Source: Microcoleus sp. EPA2 (GTDB taxonomy: Bacteria; Cyanobacteriota; Cyanobacteriia; Cyanobacteriales; Microcoleaceae). From it: a stretch of DNA of 64,000 nt. The stretch lies in assembly GCA_020882975.1 (NCBI GenBank), contig JAHRFD010000005.1:53271-117270 (forward strand), in the 5' to 3' direction. The notes beneath the pieces are model-generated. The model saw nothing but the letters and a program-made list of their open reading frames with translations. It had not been told where the DNA came from and did no database searches. The position numbers and the translations under genes were made by a program. This document shows positions 17,248 to 26,300 of the stretch, piece after piece; position 1 is the first letter of the stretch, and the number at the start of each line of letters is the position of its first letter.

Positions 17248-17841
17248 ATGCCTATTGGCGTTCCCAGCGTTCCGTACCGGCTTCCCGGCAGTAGCTACGA
17301 ACAGTGGATCAATATTTACGAAAGGCTGTTTCGGGAGCGGATTATTTTCCTCTCAGAAGAAGTAGATGATGGCATTGCTAATGCGATCGTTGCTTATCTG
17401 CTGTACCTGGATTCGGAAGATCAGAGCAAACCTATTTACCTGTACATTAACTCTCCCGGTGGCTCGGTGACGGCGGGCATGGCAATCTACGATACCATGC
17501 AGCACATTAAATCTGAGGTAGTGACGATTTGTGTGGGTCTAGCGGCCTCGATGGGTTCTTTTTTACTCGCAGCAGGTACTAAGGGGAAACGAGTCGCTTT
17601 GCCAAACTCGCGGATTATGATTCACCAGCCTTCTGGGGGCACGCGGGGACAAGCGACGGATATCGAGATTGAGGCAAAAGAAATCGTCCGCATTCGCCAT
17701 CAGTTGAATCAGATTTATGCAACTCGGACTGGTCAGACTTTAGCCAAAATCGAAAAAGACATGGATCGGGACTATTTTATGTCGGCTCAGGAAGCCAAGG
17801 AATATGGTTTGATCGATCGTGTGATTGAAGAACGTGCTTAA
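17248..17841 (+). CDS. clpP: ATP-dependent Clp protease proteolytic subunit (active)
   Basis: A 197-residue serine protease subunit of the Clp complex. Active residues are visible: Ser in GLAASMGSF, His in [10 protein letters not shown] and the Asp in the later [10 protein letters not shown] segment. The [19 protein letters not shown] handle region is canonical. An AGGAG ribosome site lies 8 bp before the ATG. Together with the two upstream inactive paralogues it likely supplies the catalytic subunits of a mixed ClpP/R ring (ClpP3-like, inference). A perfect 13-bp hairpin follows the gene. Confidence 0.95.
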   Translation: MPIGVPSVPYRLPGSSYEQWINIYERLFRERIIFLSEEVDDGIANAIVAYLLYLDSEDQSKPIYLYINSPGGSVTAGMAIYDTMQHIKSEVVTICVGLAASMGSFLLAAGTKGKRVALPNSRIMIHQPSGGTRGQATDIEIEAKEIVRIRHQLNQIYATRTGQTLAKIEKDMDRDYFMSAQEAKEYGLIDRVIEERA

Positions 17842-17846
17842 TTGAA

Positions 17847-17886
17847 GTTTTCCCTTCAGTAGTGCAGGCAATGCTGAAGGGAAAAC
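17847..17886 (+). terminator. Strong hairpin after clpP
   Basis: GTTTTCCCTTCAG (17847-17859) and CTGAAGGGAAAAC (17874-17886) form a perfect 13-bp stem 5 bp after the stop codon. It lacks a T run after the stem on the plus strand, so it may act in RNA stability as much as in termination. Confidence 0.7.
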
Positions 17887-17971
17887 CTCGATCCGCGGTA
17901 AATTTTGGCAGAGTCTTTACTTTAAGGATTCTGCCATATTTAATGGTATTATTAGCGATGATTTATAGTAA

Positions 17972-18595
17972 ATGGATATTGCAGATTATTACCGACAGTT
18001 AGGACTCAGATCTGGTGCGAGCGTGTCGCAAGTTAAGGCGGCTTATAGACAACTAGCCAGACAGTATCACCCGGATGTAAATCCGGGCAACGAACAGGCG
18101 AAGAATAGGTTTATTGCGATTACTGAGGCTTATAAGTTTCTGGTGAATATTGCTCCCCCCGATGGGGAGTCGAAAGTTCCCAATGATACTAAGCAGACGG
18201 CGACGACATCGGCATCCCAGATGCCAAAAACTCAACCACAGAGAGTGAAAGTGACTCGGAAAGCGTCGCCAATTGAAAATACCCAGGATTTGTCGGCAGC
18301 GGAAGAAAAGTTAAAGCAAGATGCTTATTTGCAGTTGCAGGAGTTGCTGAAGTATCAGAGGTTCCCGCGGGCGATCGCCCTAGTGGAAGGTTTGGCACAG
18401 CGGATTCCCGATGATGTGGAAGTGCGTCAATGGCAGGCGATCGCCTATCAGCGTTGGGGAAGGCATTTAATTGGGGAAAAACAGGTTGATAAGGCGAGAA
18501 TTTATTTAAAAAAGGCTGTGAAAACTGACCCTCACAATCGGGCTTTGTGGGCAGAAGTTGAGCGAGATTTTCGCAAGTTAGAACAGATTTATTGA
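17972..18595 (+). CDS. J-domain (DnaJ-like) protein
   Basis: A 207-residue protein with an N-terminal J domain (residues about 3-65: DYYRQLGLRSGASVSQVKAA, then the HPD motif at 33-35 in YHPDVNPG) that should stimulate an Hsp70 (DnaK). A polar linker of about 50 residues follows, then helices at about 110-205 resembling TPR-type repeats (KQVDKARIYLKKAVKTDPHN). It lacks the zinc-finger and C-terminal domains of full DnaJ, so it is a type III (DnaJ-C) co-chaperone. It is convergent with the kinase gene at 18629. Confidence 0.92.
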   Translation: MDIADYYRQLGLRSGASVSQVKAAYRQLARQYHPDVNPGNEQAKNRFIAITEAYKFLVNIAPPDGESKVPNDTKQTATTSASQMPKTQPQRVKVTRKASPIENTQDLSAAEEKLKQDAYLQLQELLKYQRFPRAIALVEGLAQRIPDDVEVRQWQAIAYQRWGRHLIGEKQVDKARIYLKKAVKTDPHNRALWAEVERDFRKLEQIY

Positions 18596-18628
18596 ATCTG
18601 GGAATTTAGTTGGGTTCTGTGCAGGTAA

Positions 18629-19522
18629 TCACAGGCTTATAGTTTTGAGTTTTTCGAGAATAATTTGAGTATTTTTAGGTCTTTTTTCCGGCAGGGGTTC
18701 CATTAATTGGTCTATAAAATATGGTAGCAAACCTTCCAGTTGCACCTCATGATTTCTCCAATTAATTTTACCAGTTGTCTCATCTGTCGGAAAGTCGATC
18801 GGCGGTGTACCTGTTAGTAAATGCACAAAAGTACGTCCTAGGGCAAAAAAGTCCGATCGCACTTCAGCTTTCCCTAGAATTTGTTCCGGGGCAGAATATC
18901 CAGGGGAACCTATAGGCGTTGTATCAATCCCCGCTTCTCCCACAGCCCCAAAGTCAATTAGTCTCAATTTGCCATCGGGTTGCAACATCAGGTTGGAGGG
19001 CTTAATATCCCGATGTACTAAATTATATTGGTGAATTTTGTGTAAAATATGCGTCAGTTGGGTGAGCCAATTAAGGGCTAGTTTGGGAGATATATGTTGG
19101 TTTTTATTTAAGAATTGTGATAAAGTTTCTCCCTCGATTTTTTCCATGACTAAACAGGACAATTTCTGAGATTGGTGGGGAAGTTGAATAGTGAAATATC
19201 CGTCAGGTTCAACTTGCGGAATTCCGGTACTTCCCGCTAGCCAAATTAAGGTGCGTGCTTCCTGCTTGAATAATCGGATTAAAGTGGGATGATGAGTATA
19301 TTTCAATACTTTTAAAATTTTGAGAGTACCCCATTGGTTTTCCTCGGTTCCCCAATCTGCAACTGCAAAAATTTCGGTAGGGAGTGCGGGATTTGGCGAT
19401 CGCACTGGGTGGATGATACGATAGCGATCGGCAATCAATAAAGCCGTCCCGCAACTGTGACAATTTTGAGCTCGATCGCAATTCTCACGGGTTTTGCACT
19501 TGGGATTGATGCAGTAACTCAT
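18629..19522 (-). CDS. 4-Cys type serine/threonine protein kinase
   Basis: A 297-residue Hanks-type kinase. The N-terminus holds a cysteine cluster (CINPKCKTRENC, then CHSCG) typical of a cyanobacterial kinase group with a zinc-ribbon-like head. The catalytic domain follows from about residue 30: LVHRDIKPSNLML (catalytic loop), LRLIDFGAVGEAG (DFG), then GSPGYSAPEQ (activation segment, APE) and DFFALGRTFVHLLTG. The glycine-rich loop is poorly kept and the lysine lies in WGTLKILK, which is common in this group. No C-terminal sensor domain or membrane anchor is present. The substrate is unknown. Confidence 0.92.
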   Translation of the reverse strand: MSYCINPKCKTRENCDRAQNCHSCGTALLIADRYRIIHPVRSPNPALPTEIFAVADWGTEENQWGTLKILKVLKYTHHPTLIRLFKQEARTLIWLAGSTGIPQVEPDGYFTIQLPHQSQKLSCLVMEKIEGETLSQFLNKNQHISPKLALNWLTQLTHILHKIHQYNLVHRDIKPSNLMLQPDGKLRLIDFGAVGEAGIDTTPIGSPGYSAPEQILGKAEVRSDFFALGRTFVHLLTGTPPIDFPTDETTGKINWRNHEVQLEGLLPYFIDQLMEPLPEKRPKNTQIILEKLKTISL

Positions 19523-19526
19523 TTGA

Positions 19527-19577
19527 AGAAGTTATTGGTTATTGGTTATTTGTTATTGGTTATTGGTTATTTGTTAT
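19527..19577. repeat. Heptameric short tandem repeat (TTATTGG/TTATTTG)
   Basis: Seven contiguous heptads of TTATTGG and TTATTTG lie directly upstream of the kinase start. They belong to the same class as the tracts at 1495, 43713 and 63713. The rest of the 19523-19888 gap holds no gene, apart from the inverted repeats at 19849-19893. Confidence 0.85.
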
Positions 19578-19848
19578 GAATATAACGACAAGTTTTTGAT
19601 TTTTTGGTAGCACCCGCAGGCTGTGCCACTGCTGGCTCAACAATTTAGTCCTCTAGCCAAAGTGTAGTAAATTTAACTTTTTTTGACGGCTGGGACTATT
19701 CCTAAAGATAGATGGCAGAATACCTCTTGCGACCAATTGCAACATAACTAAACATTTCTTAACATATAGAAAACAAAGGGAATGGTAGGAGAGGTTAATC
19801 ATCCTTCAGCCCTTGGGCGCTAGGTTTAACCGGATTTTTCTGGGTAAG

Positions 19849-19893
19849 ACACTCTCCAGCTAACAGGTGAGTGTCTGGAGAGTTGAGAGTGTC
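19849..19893 (+). promoter_or_regulatory. Competing hairpins over a start codon
   Basis: GACACTCTC (19849-19857) can pair with GAGAGTGTC (19885-19893). The overlapping ACTCTCCAG (19851-19859) can pair instead with CTGGAGAGT (19875-19883). The two folds exclude each other, and both involve the likely ribosome site GGAGAG and the GTG at 19889. This could be a translation switch, or just a nested palindrome. Confidence 0.5.
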
Positions 19894-20188
19894 ACAAACA
19901 AGGGCTAAATCATTGAATCAGCAACAAAACTCAGCAGTTTCAGAATTTTTGCCAATGCTCCAAAAAGGTATTTGGCTGTTTGGTATTATCTCTTGGATAT
20001 TCGGGCTGACAGATAGAAGTATTGCACTATTAGCAGATGGCTATTTATCGGCTATAGATATTGTCCAGCTATTTACAGCTTCATTCTTCTTTGTGAGTTG
20101 GTTGCTTTTAAGTCCCTTTCTGAGTGTGAATGCACCCAGGGTGTTGAAAGTAAAAAACAGCAGACAGAATATAGAAATAGCTCAATAG
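19889..20188 (+). CDS. Small two-helix membrane protein, unknown
   Basis: About 99 residues from a GTG at 19889, preferred because GGAGAG lies 7 bp upstream; an earlier GTG at 19871 is open too. Two membrane segments are clear: about 30-48 (GIWLFGIISWIFGLT) and 65-90 (IVQLFTASFFFVSWLLLSPFL). The family is unknown to me. It is convergent with the EI24 membrane protein gene and ends 3 bp before that gene's end. The start region is buried in competing hairpins. I would not rule out that translation begins at the ATG at 19955. Confidence 0.6.
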   Translation: MSQTRAKSLNQQQNSAVSEFLPMLQKGIWLFGIISWIFGLTDRSIALLADGYLSAIDIVQLFTASFFFVSWLLLSPFLSVNAPRVLKVKNSRQNIEIAQ

Positions 20189-20191
20189 TTT

Positions 20192-21085
20192 TTAAGTGGG
20201 AATGTCAGTATTGCCATCGCTAGTTTGTTCTTGGGATGCAAAGCGGGTGGGCCAAATTCGATCGCAAAAAAACAAAGTGCCGGCAGTGACACAGAGGGGA
20301 ATAGCCAACAGGTTCAACAGCGGAATACTGACTAAACCAAAACAAACTAAACCAAAACTGCCACTAGCGGGCAAACTTCCGCGAAGGATCTCTAATTTTT
20401 CTTTAAAAGGTCGCCTGCGCCTTTCTAAAGGTGCATCTAAAAAGTCTAAACAGACAAGAGTTGCTCCCAAAGCTACTCCTCCTAAACTGCCTAAAATAGA
20501 GCCGACACCGGGGATGAAATTCAGGACTAGGAGTGGTATGCCGAAGCTCAACAAAATTTGTAATTTTCTGAATTCAAAGGCGATCGCTCTTTTGATATCC
20601 TGAAAAATGCTAGTCAAACTCATGGGTGCTTCTGCGGGCAATTGACCGTTACGCAGGAGTTCCAATTGTTGAGATAATTCGCCGTACCAAGGGGAACCCA
20701 AAATCACGCCAAATTGTACTAATAAAAATCCAATGATTAGTAAAAGTCCGGCTACTAAAAGTATGCGTAACAACCAGCCAAAAGCGATGGTTAAGACGGC
20801 GAGAAAACTGAGCCACTGGGGCAAGTTAGCAATTAGTGTATGAAAGCGGAGAGACAAATCGGCAACTAAAAGGTCTATTCCTGACAAACTGGGAAATAGT
20901 AATCCTAAATAAAGAGAGATACCAATTAAAAAATTTAGCACTACTGGAATTAATACATAACCCCAGAGCTTGGGTGTTTGCCAAAGCAGTGTGAAAGCTC
21001 GCAGAGGATAGGTGAAACCAGCCAGAAGTCCGATGGGCGCGCTGATGGCGCTGGGGGCGGGATTTGAATTGAGCTGCTTGGACAT
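20192..21085 (-). CDS. EI24/CysZ-like membrane protein
   Basis: A 297-residue integral membrane protein with five or six hydrophobic segments (about 45-65, 90-140, 185-215 and 245-275). The block NFIPGVGSILGSLGGVALGA followed by LDFLDAPLERRRRPF is the hallmark of the EI24 (CysZ-type) family. CysZ itself imports sulfate, but cyanobacterial members are not proven to do so, so the substrate is open. It is divergent from comB at 21174 with an 88-bp gap. Confidence 0.87.
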   Translation of the reverse strand: MSKQLNSNPAPSAISAPIGLLAGFTYPLRAFTLLWQTPKLWGYVLIPVVLNFLIGISLYLGLLFPSLSGIDLLVADLSLRFHTLIANLPQWLSFLAVLTIAFGWLLRILLVAGLLLIIGFLLVQFGVILGSPWYGELSQQLELLRNGQLPAEAPMSLTSIFQDIKRAIAFEFRKLQILLSFGIPLLVLNFIPGVGSILGSLGGVALGATLVCLDFLDAPLERRRRPFKEKLEILRGSLPASGSFGLVCFGLVSIPLLNLLAIPLCVTAGTLFFCDRIWPTRFASQEQTSDGNTDIPT

Positions 21086-21173
21086 ATAGAAGAAGGAAGT
21101 TGGCTTGATTTATCTAGGAGCGTCACTTTCTATTATTATTACGTATGAGGATTTATTGTAGGTAGCCCCAAAA

Positions 21174-21923
21174 GTGAAGCTTTTTATTTACCATACCCCG
21201 GAACTTACCCCAACGGACAAAATGCCAGCCTGTGCGATCGCCGTTGACGTGCTGCGGGCGACTACGACAATGGCAACTGCGCTCAACAATGGGGCGGAAG
21301 CTGTGCAGGTTTTCAGTGGCTTAGAGAAACTGATGGGGGAGAGCGAAAAATGGCCGGCAGACAAGCGCATTCGGGCCGGAGAGCGTGGCGGTGCGAAAGT
21401 TGACGGATTTGATATGGGGAATTCTCCCCTCGACTGCACCCCAGAAAATGTGACGGGGAAGCGAATTTTTATTAGTACAACAAATGGTACTCGCGCTCTC
21501 GAAAGGGTGCAAACTGCGCCGATTGTGTTAACAGCGGCCTTGATTAATCGGCAAGCTGTGGTGGAGTTTTTGTTAGATAAACAGCCGGAAACTATTGGGA
21601 TAGTGGGTTCGGGTTGGGAAGGAAGTTATTCCTTGGAAGATAGTGTTTGTGCGGGGGCGATCGCCCACAGCCTCTTGACAAAAACTGGTATTCCTGCTAC
21701 TGATTTTGCTGGTAACGATGAAGTATTTGCAGCAATGGCGTTGTATCTCCAGTGGGAAAATCAATTGCATCAATTGCTAAAATCTGCTAGTCATGGTCAA
21801 AGACTGCTGCGTTTAGGGGTGATTGAAGATTTGAAATATTGCTCGGAAATAGATACTTTAGATGTGGTGCCAATGCAGCGAGAACCGGGAGTTTTGATGA
21901 AGTCGGATTGGAAGACTTCCTAA
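21174..21923 (+). CDS. comB: 2-phosphosulfolactate phosphatase family protein
   Basis: The 249-residue protein belongs to the ComB family, which dephosphorylates 2-phosphosulfolactate in coenzyme M synthesis in archaea. Cyanobacteria lack that pathway, so the true substrate here is uncertain. Family signatures are [50 protein letters not shown] and [19 protein letters not shown]. The start is a GTG. The gene is convergent with the LpxB-related gene, 22 bp apart. Confidence 0.93.
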   Translation: MKLFIYHTPELTPTDKMPACAIAVDVLRATTTMATALNNGAEAVQVFSGLEKLMGESEKWPADKRIRAGERGGAKVDGFDMGNSPLDCTPENVTGKRIFISTTNGTRALERVQTAPIVLTAALINRQAVVEFLLDKQPETIGIVGSGWEGSYSLEDSVCAGAIAHSLLTKTGIPATDFAGNDEVFAAMALYLQWENQLHQLLKSASHGQRLLRLGVIEDLKYCSEIDTLDVVPMQREPGVLMKSDWKTS

Positions 21924-21945
21924 ATAAAGAAGACGGAAATCAGGA

Positions 21946-23334
21946 CTAATTTCCTGACGGCAAATCATCAGGAAAGTGCTGAATTAAACATTGGGCAATC
22001 CGTCGCGCTGCACCGGGTTTTCCCATGCGGCGCTTGCCATTTTCATCAATTACTTGTAATCGGTCTGGATGGTTGAACAAAAACTGGATGCTGCTGGCAA
22101 CTTCATGGGGATGGTTGACTAAAATTAGGGATGGCCCTAGCAGGCGACTTTGAGCTTCAGCAAAAGCGGGTGTAAATTGGGGACCGTTGCCTTCGATGGC
22201 GATCGCGGGTTTTCCTAAACCTACAAATTGTTCTGTAGCGGTGCCGGCCATGGCGACGGCGACATCGGCTTCATACAAATAATCGTTAAAATTGTGCTGA
22301 CTCAAAATCATGGTTGCCTGTTTCTGCACAAAGGTCAAAGGGAATAGGAAATTGGGAGATTCCTGGTTGATTTCTTGGCTAGGAGATACAGCCGGTCGTA
22401 AAATACTGCCTTCTCGGTGTTGGGTTCTAGTTTCGCCGTCTAGATTCCAGCCGAATAATTCTACTATGGAGCGCAGGGCTTCTAAATTTAATTCTGGGGA
22501 AATGGCTCCTAAAAATAGTAGTTTGCGATCGCCAAAAGTAGATAAAATACCCGTTACCGCCTCTAGAATTAGCTGCCAATTAGCGTAAGCTTCCGGTGCT
22601 CTAGAACCGGGTAGTAAAGCGATCGCGAGCGATCGAGACCTTTGGCGAAACTCCGCGTCACCTGCGTAAAATCCGCGGGCTGAGTTTTCCGGTGTCAAGG
22701 CATCCATCATGGGATTTCCGAGATTGTAAGCGGGAATGCCTAATTTTTCCAAGGTCTCGGTCGTCAGGGCATCCCTTGGAAAAACGGCCCGACAGCGCCT
22801 TCTAGTCATCAGCCAGCGCTCCCAAGGCAAATAAACCGAGCCCGACCAAGCTTCCCAACTCAGACGTCTGGACGGCCCTGTGAGGGGCCCCTTTTCGTCT
22901 CGTAAATAATACTCAGACTTGGCAGTACCGACAAAGGCATAGGGGGCACCACTGAGCCAAGCAAACAGCAGTGGGACAATATCTCCGACTGCTAAAATAA
23001 GCGTGTTCTGATTTCCCGACTGTTGGTGCGATCGCACCCAAGCACGGATGGCTTTAAATTGAGCGATGGTAAGTTGCAGCAAGCCACCTTTGATGTCGCG
23101 CAAAAACTCCCTTCCGTCCATGTAGATAAAGCCGCCAGAAGGCATCCGCTGCACCGGGCCGATGATGCGGGCGTTGTGCAGTTTCGCGAAAGCTTGCCCT
23201 TCGCCTACCAGTGGAAATACTGATAATTCTGGTGGATTTGGCTGCTGTTGCAGTTCCTGTAAGATGCGAAGGGCGATCGCGTCTTCTCCGTGACCGTTAC
23301 TAAGGCAAAGTAATTTCAATCCCAAAACTCTCAA
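21946..23334 (-). CDS. Lipid-A-disaccharide synthase-related protein
   Basis: About 457-462 residues of a cyanobacterial family distantly related to LpxB (GT19 fold), shown by the N-terminal LLCLSNGHGEDAIALRI, VGEGQAFAKL, LAVGDIVPLLFAWLSGAPY and VAMAGTATEQFVGLGKPAIA. It is probably a glycosyltransferase acting on lipid or surface glycan, with the acceptor unknown. The start codon is a TTG at 23334, or the in-frame TTG at 23319 that would give MKLLCLSNGHGED; neither has a clear ribosome site. It lies 37 bp downstream of the hybrid kinase, so the two may share a transcript. Confidence 0.88.
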   Translation of the reverse strand: MRVLGLKLLCLSNGHGEDAIALRILQELQQQPNPPELSVFPLVGEGQAFAKLHNARIIGPVQRMPSGGFIYMDGREFLRDIKGGLLQLTIAQFKAIRAWVRSHQQSGNQNTLILAVGDIVPLLFAWLSGAPYAFVGTAKSEYYLRDEKGPLTGPSRRLSWEAWSGSVYLPWERWLMTRRRCRAVFPRDALTTETLEKLGIPAYNLGNPMMDALTPENSARGFYAGDAEFRQRSRSLAIALLPGSRAPEAYANWQLILEAVTGILSTFGDRKLLFLGAISPELNLEALRSIVELFGWNLDGETRTQHREGSILRPAVSPSQEINQESPNFLFPLTFVQKQATMILSQHNFNDYLYEADVAVAMAGTATEQFVGLGKPAIAIEGNGPQFTPAFAEAQSRLLGPSLILVNHPHEVASSIQFLFNHPDRLQVIDENGKRRMGKPGAARRIAQCLIQHFPDDLPSGN

Positions 23335-23371
23335 AAATTATATTATACTAATAAATGTCAACTAATAACTG

Positions 23372-26300
23372 TTAACTAATAACGGTCTCTACACCCTCAA
23401 TATATTGCTTTAAAAGACTCCGAATTTGTTTAAGTCCAAATTTCTTAGCCAGTTGGCGGACGCGACTAACCAGCGATATTAACTTCGGCTCTAAACTTTC
23501 GAGCTTAACCGCCTCATCAAAAATTCCTTCGATGTCACCCATAGCTGCTAATTTTAACATTCTCGCGACAGACTCAGCAACGGGAGGTAATAAAGTAGAG
23601 TAAGTTGGCAACTCAGATTTGGGTGATACACTTGCGGTTTTTCGCTGTTTGCTTTCCACAAAGTCCTCATAAATCCATTCTAGTCCCAAATGTAACCCCA
23701 ACTGTTCTAAAAAGTGATGTGCTTCGATGGGCTTGGGCATAAAATAATCGCAGCCAGCTAGTAGACTTTCTTGTTGCGTCTTCTCAAAAGCACTAGCTGA
23801 CAGGGCAATTAAGACTACATCCTTTAATTCAGGTAACTGACGCACTCGTCGCGCAGTTTCCAAGCCGTCCATGACAGGCATCAGCAAATCCATTAAAATG
23901 ACATTCGGTTTAAATTCAACTGCTTTGCAGAGGCCTTCTTGACCATTTTCTGCTTCAGCAATTTCAAACCCTAAACGGGAAAGCAGCTTGGATAACATAG
24001 AGCGATTTAATTGATTGTCATCCACGATTAGCACTTTGCGTTTGTCGCCCACAAAGCCCACCAGCCAACGTTGTTCCTGCAAACTCGCCACTTCTAAGTA
24101 GCGTTTTGGTGCGGTCAACTCTAAGTCTAGCCAAAAAATGCTGCCTTGGCCTAAAGTGCTTTTGACTTGAATTTCGCTACCCATTAGTTTGGCTAATTTG
24201 CGGCTGATAGAAAGTCCCAGACCGGTACCTTCAACAAATCTGTTTGTACCTACTTGATGGAAGGGCAAAAATATTTCTTGTAACTTACTTGAGTCTATTC
24301 CCGTGCCAGTATCTTCGACTTGAAAGCGAATTTTGAGAGCGTGTTTATCCGTAATTAAATTTTGGCATAAGCGCAGATAATTCTGTTTCAGCTCCGAACT
24401 CAAAGTCGAGAGTTCTGTGTTTTCTCCTTGTCCCCGCCTCCAGGCTTCAGTACCCACATACCCGACTTTGAAAGTGACTCCACCACTGTTAGTAAATTTC
24501 ACAGCATTTCCCAGCAAATTTATGAGAATTTGACGCAATCTTTTTTCATCCACATAGACTGATTGAGGCAGGGGAGATACTTGTTCGTAACTAAATTCAA
24601 TATCTTTTTGGGAGGCTCGCATTTGAAACAGGTCGGCAAGGTTTTTAAGAAAGTTAGAAAAATTTAACTCTGTGGGGTAGAGTTCCATTTTCTTCGCTTC
24701 GATTTTGGAAAGGTCTAAAACATCTTCGATCAGCATTAGTAGATGTTTGCCACACTGCTGAATGTTGTTGAGGCTTTCTTGATGATCTCGGCTTAAAGTT
24801 TTATCTGTTTTGAGGATTTGAGCGTAACCTAAAACGCCGTTTAAGGGTGTGCGGAGTTCGTGGCTCATGTTGGCGAGAAATTCGCTTTTGGCGCGATTGG
24901 CTGTTTCTGCGACTAATGCGGCTTTTTGAAGGGCTGCTTCAGCTTGTTTGCGATCGGCTATTTCGGTTTGTGCTTGTTGAAATAGTATGGATTGCTGAAT
25001 GGCGATGGCTAATTGCACGCACAATTGTCTGAGGGATTCTATGTCTGAGGATTCCCAAGAACGCGATCCGTTGCAATCGTAGGCGATTAGCAGTCCCCAG
25101 AGGGGATTTTCGGTGGTAGTTGTGGGATAGGAAATATTTTGTCCGGCTTTTAAAATGGGGACTATTAATTTAGCTTTGACTTCAAATTGATTGAGAAAAG
25201 TGATGTAGGGTTCGCTCAAATTCTCCTGATGGATGTTTTCTATAGCTCGCACCCAACCTTGTTGGTAAAGCTCAACAAAATTTTCTGCAAAGCAGGGGTA
25301 TGGAATGTTTAGATCCCTTAGTGGTGTGAGGTGTTGCGCCAGGGATTCGACCACTACCAGACCGCTCCAGTCTGGATTGAAGCGGTAAATAACTGTGCGG
25401 TCTGTTTGTAATAATTGTCGGACTTGTTCGACGGCTGTGGTGAGTATTTCTTCTAAATTGAGGGAGGAACGAATGCGATCGAGCATGGCGACTACCAGCC
25501 GTTCTCGTCTTAATTGCTGTACCAATGCCTTTTCGGCTTGTTTGCGTTCGGTGATATCGGTAATTACTCCTACTAACCCGATTAAATTTCCTGTTTCATC
25601 TTTAATACTATCGGCTCGAAAGAGAGTTGGTACGAGTTCGTTATTTTTAGTTTTGATTTTGATTTCGCCTTTCCAAGGTTGGCCTTTACGCAGGATTTTA
25701 AAGATTTCTAATAATACTTGATTTTTGGGGTAAATAACTATTGCTCCACCAGCTTGATTTAGTTCTGCCACTGTGTAACCGTACCGCTGAATAAAGGCTT
25801 GGTTATGATAGATCGATCGCCCTTTGAGGTCAGCAATGACGATCGCATCGCTGGTACTTTCGACCGCTTGAGTAACGCGGAGTAGGTCTAATTCTGCTTG
25901 TTTGCGATCGCTAATATCAGTAATAGTACCGACATAGCCTTTAATTTCGCCACCATCTCCGATTTCCGCTACTGCTTGACCGATAACCCAACTGACAGCA
26001 TCGTCTGGACGCAAAAAGCGATATTCTGATTTAAAAGGAACTCGATCGATTACAGCCTGATACCATTCAGTGTTGACTCGCTCGAAATCATCTGGATGTA
26101 TGGCATTCAACCAGCCTGTGTCTGCTGCTAATTCTGCGTCCACACCCGTGATTTCACTCCATCGTTGATTCACATAAAGGAAATTTCCCAAAGTGTCGGT
26201 ATGAAATATACAAACTGGCGATGCTTCTGCTAAAGTTTGGTAGCGGAGCTGACTGGCTCGCAGGGCTGATTCGGCTTGTTTTCTGTTAGTAATATCGCGA

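Noticed and set aside
24847-25032. Frames on the plus strand inside the hybrid kinase
   Set aside because: These are antisense shadows of a long, well supported coding frame.
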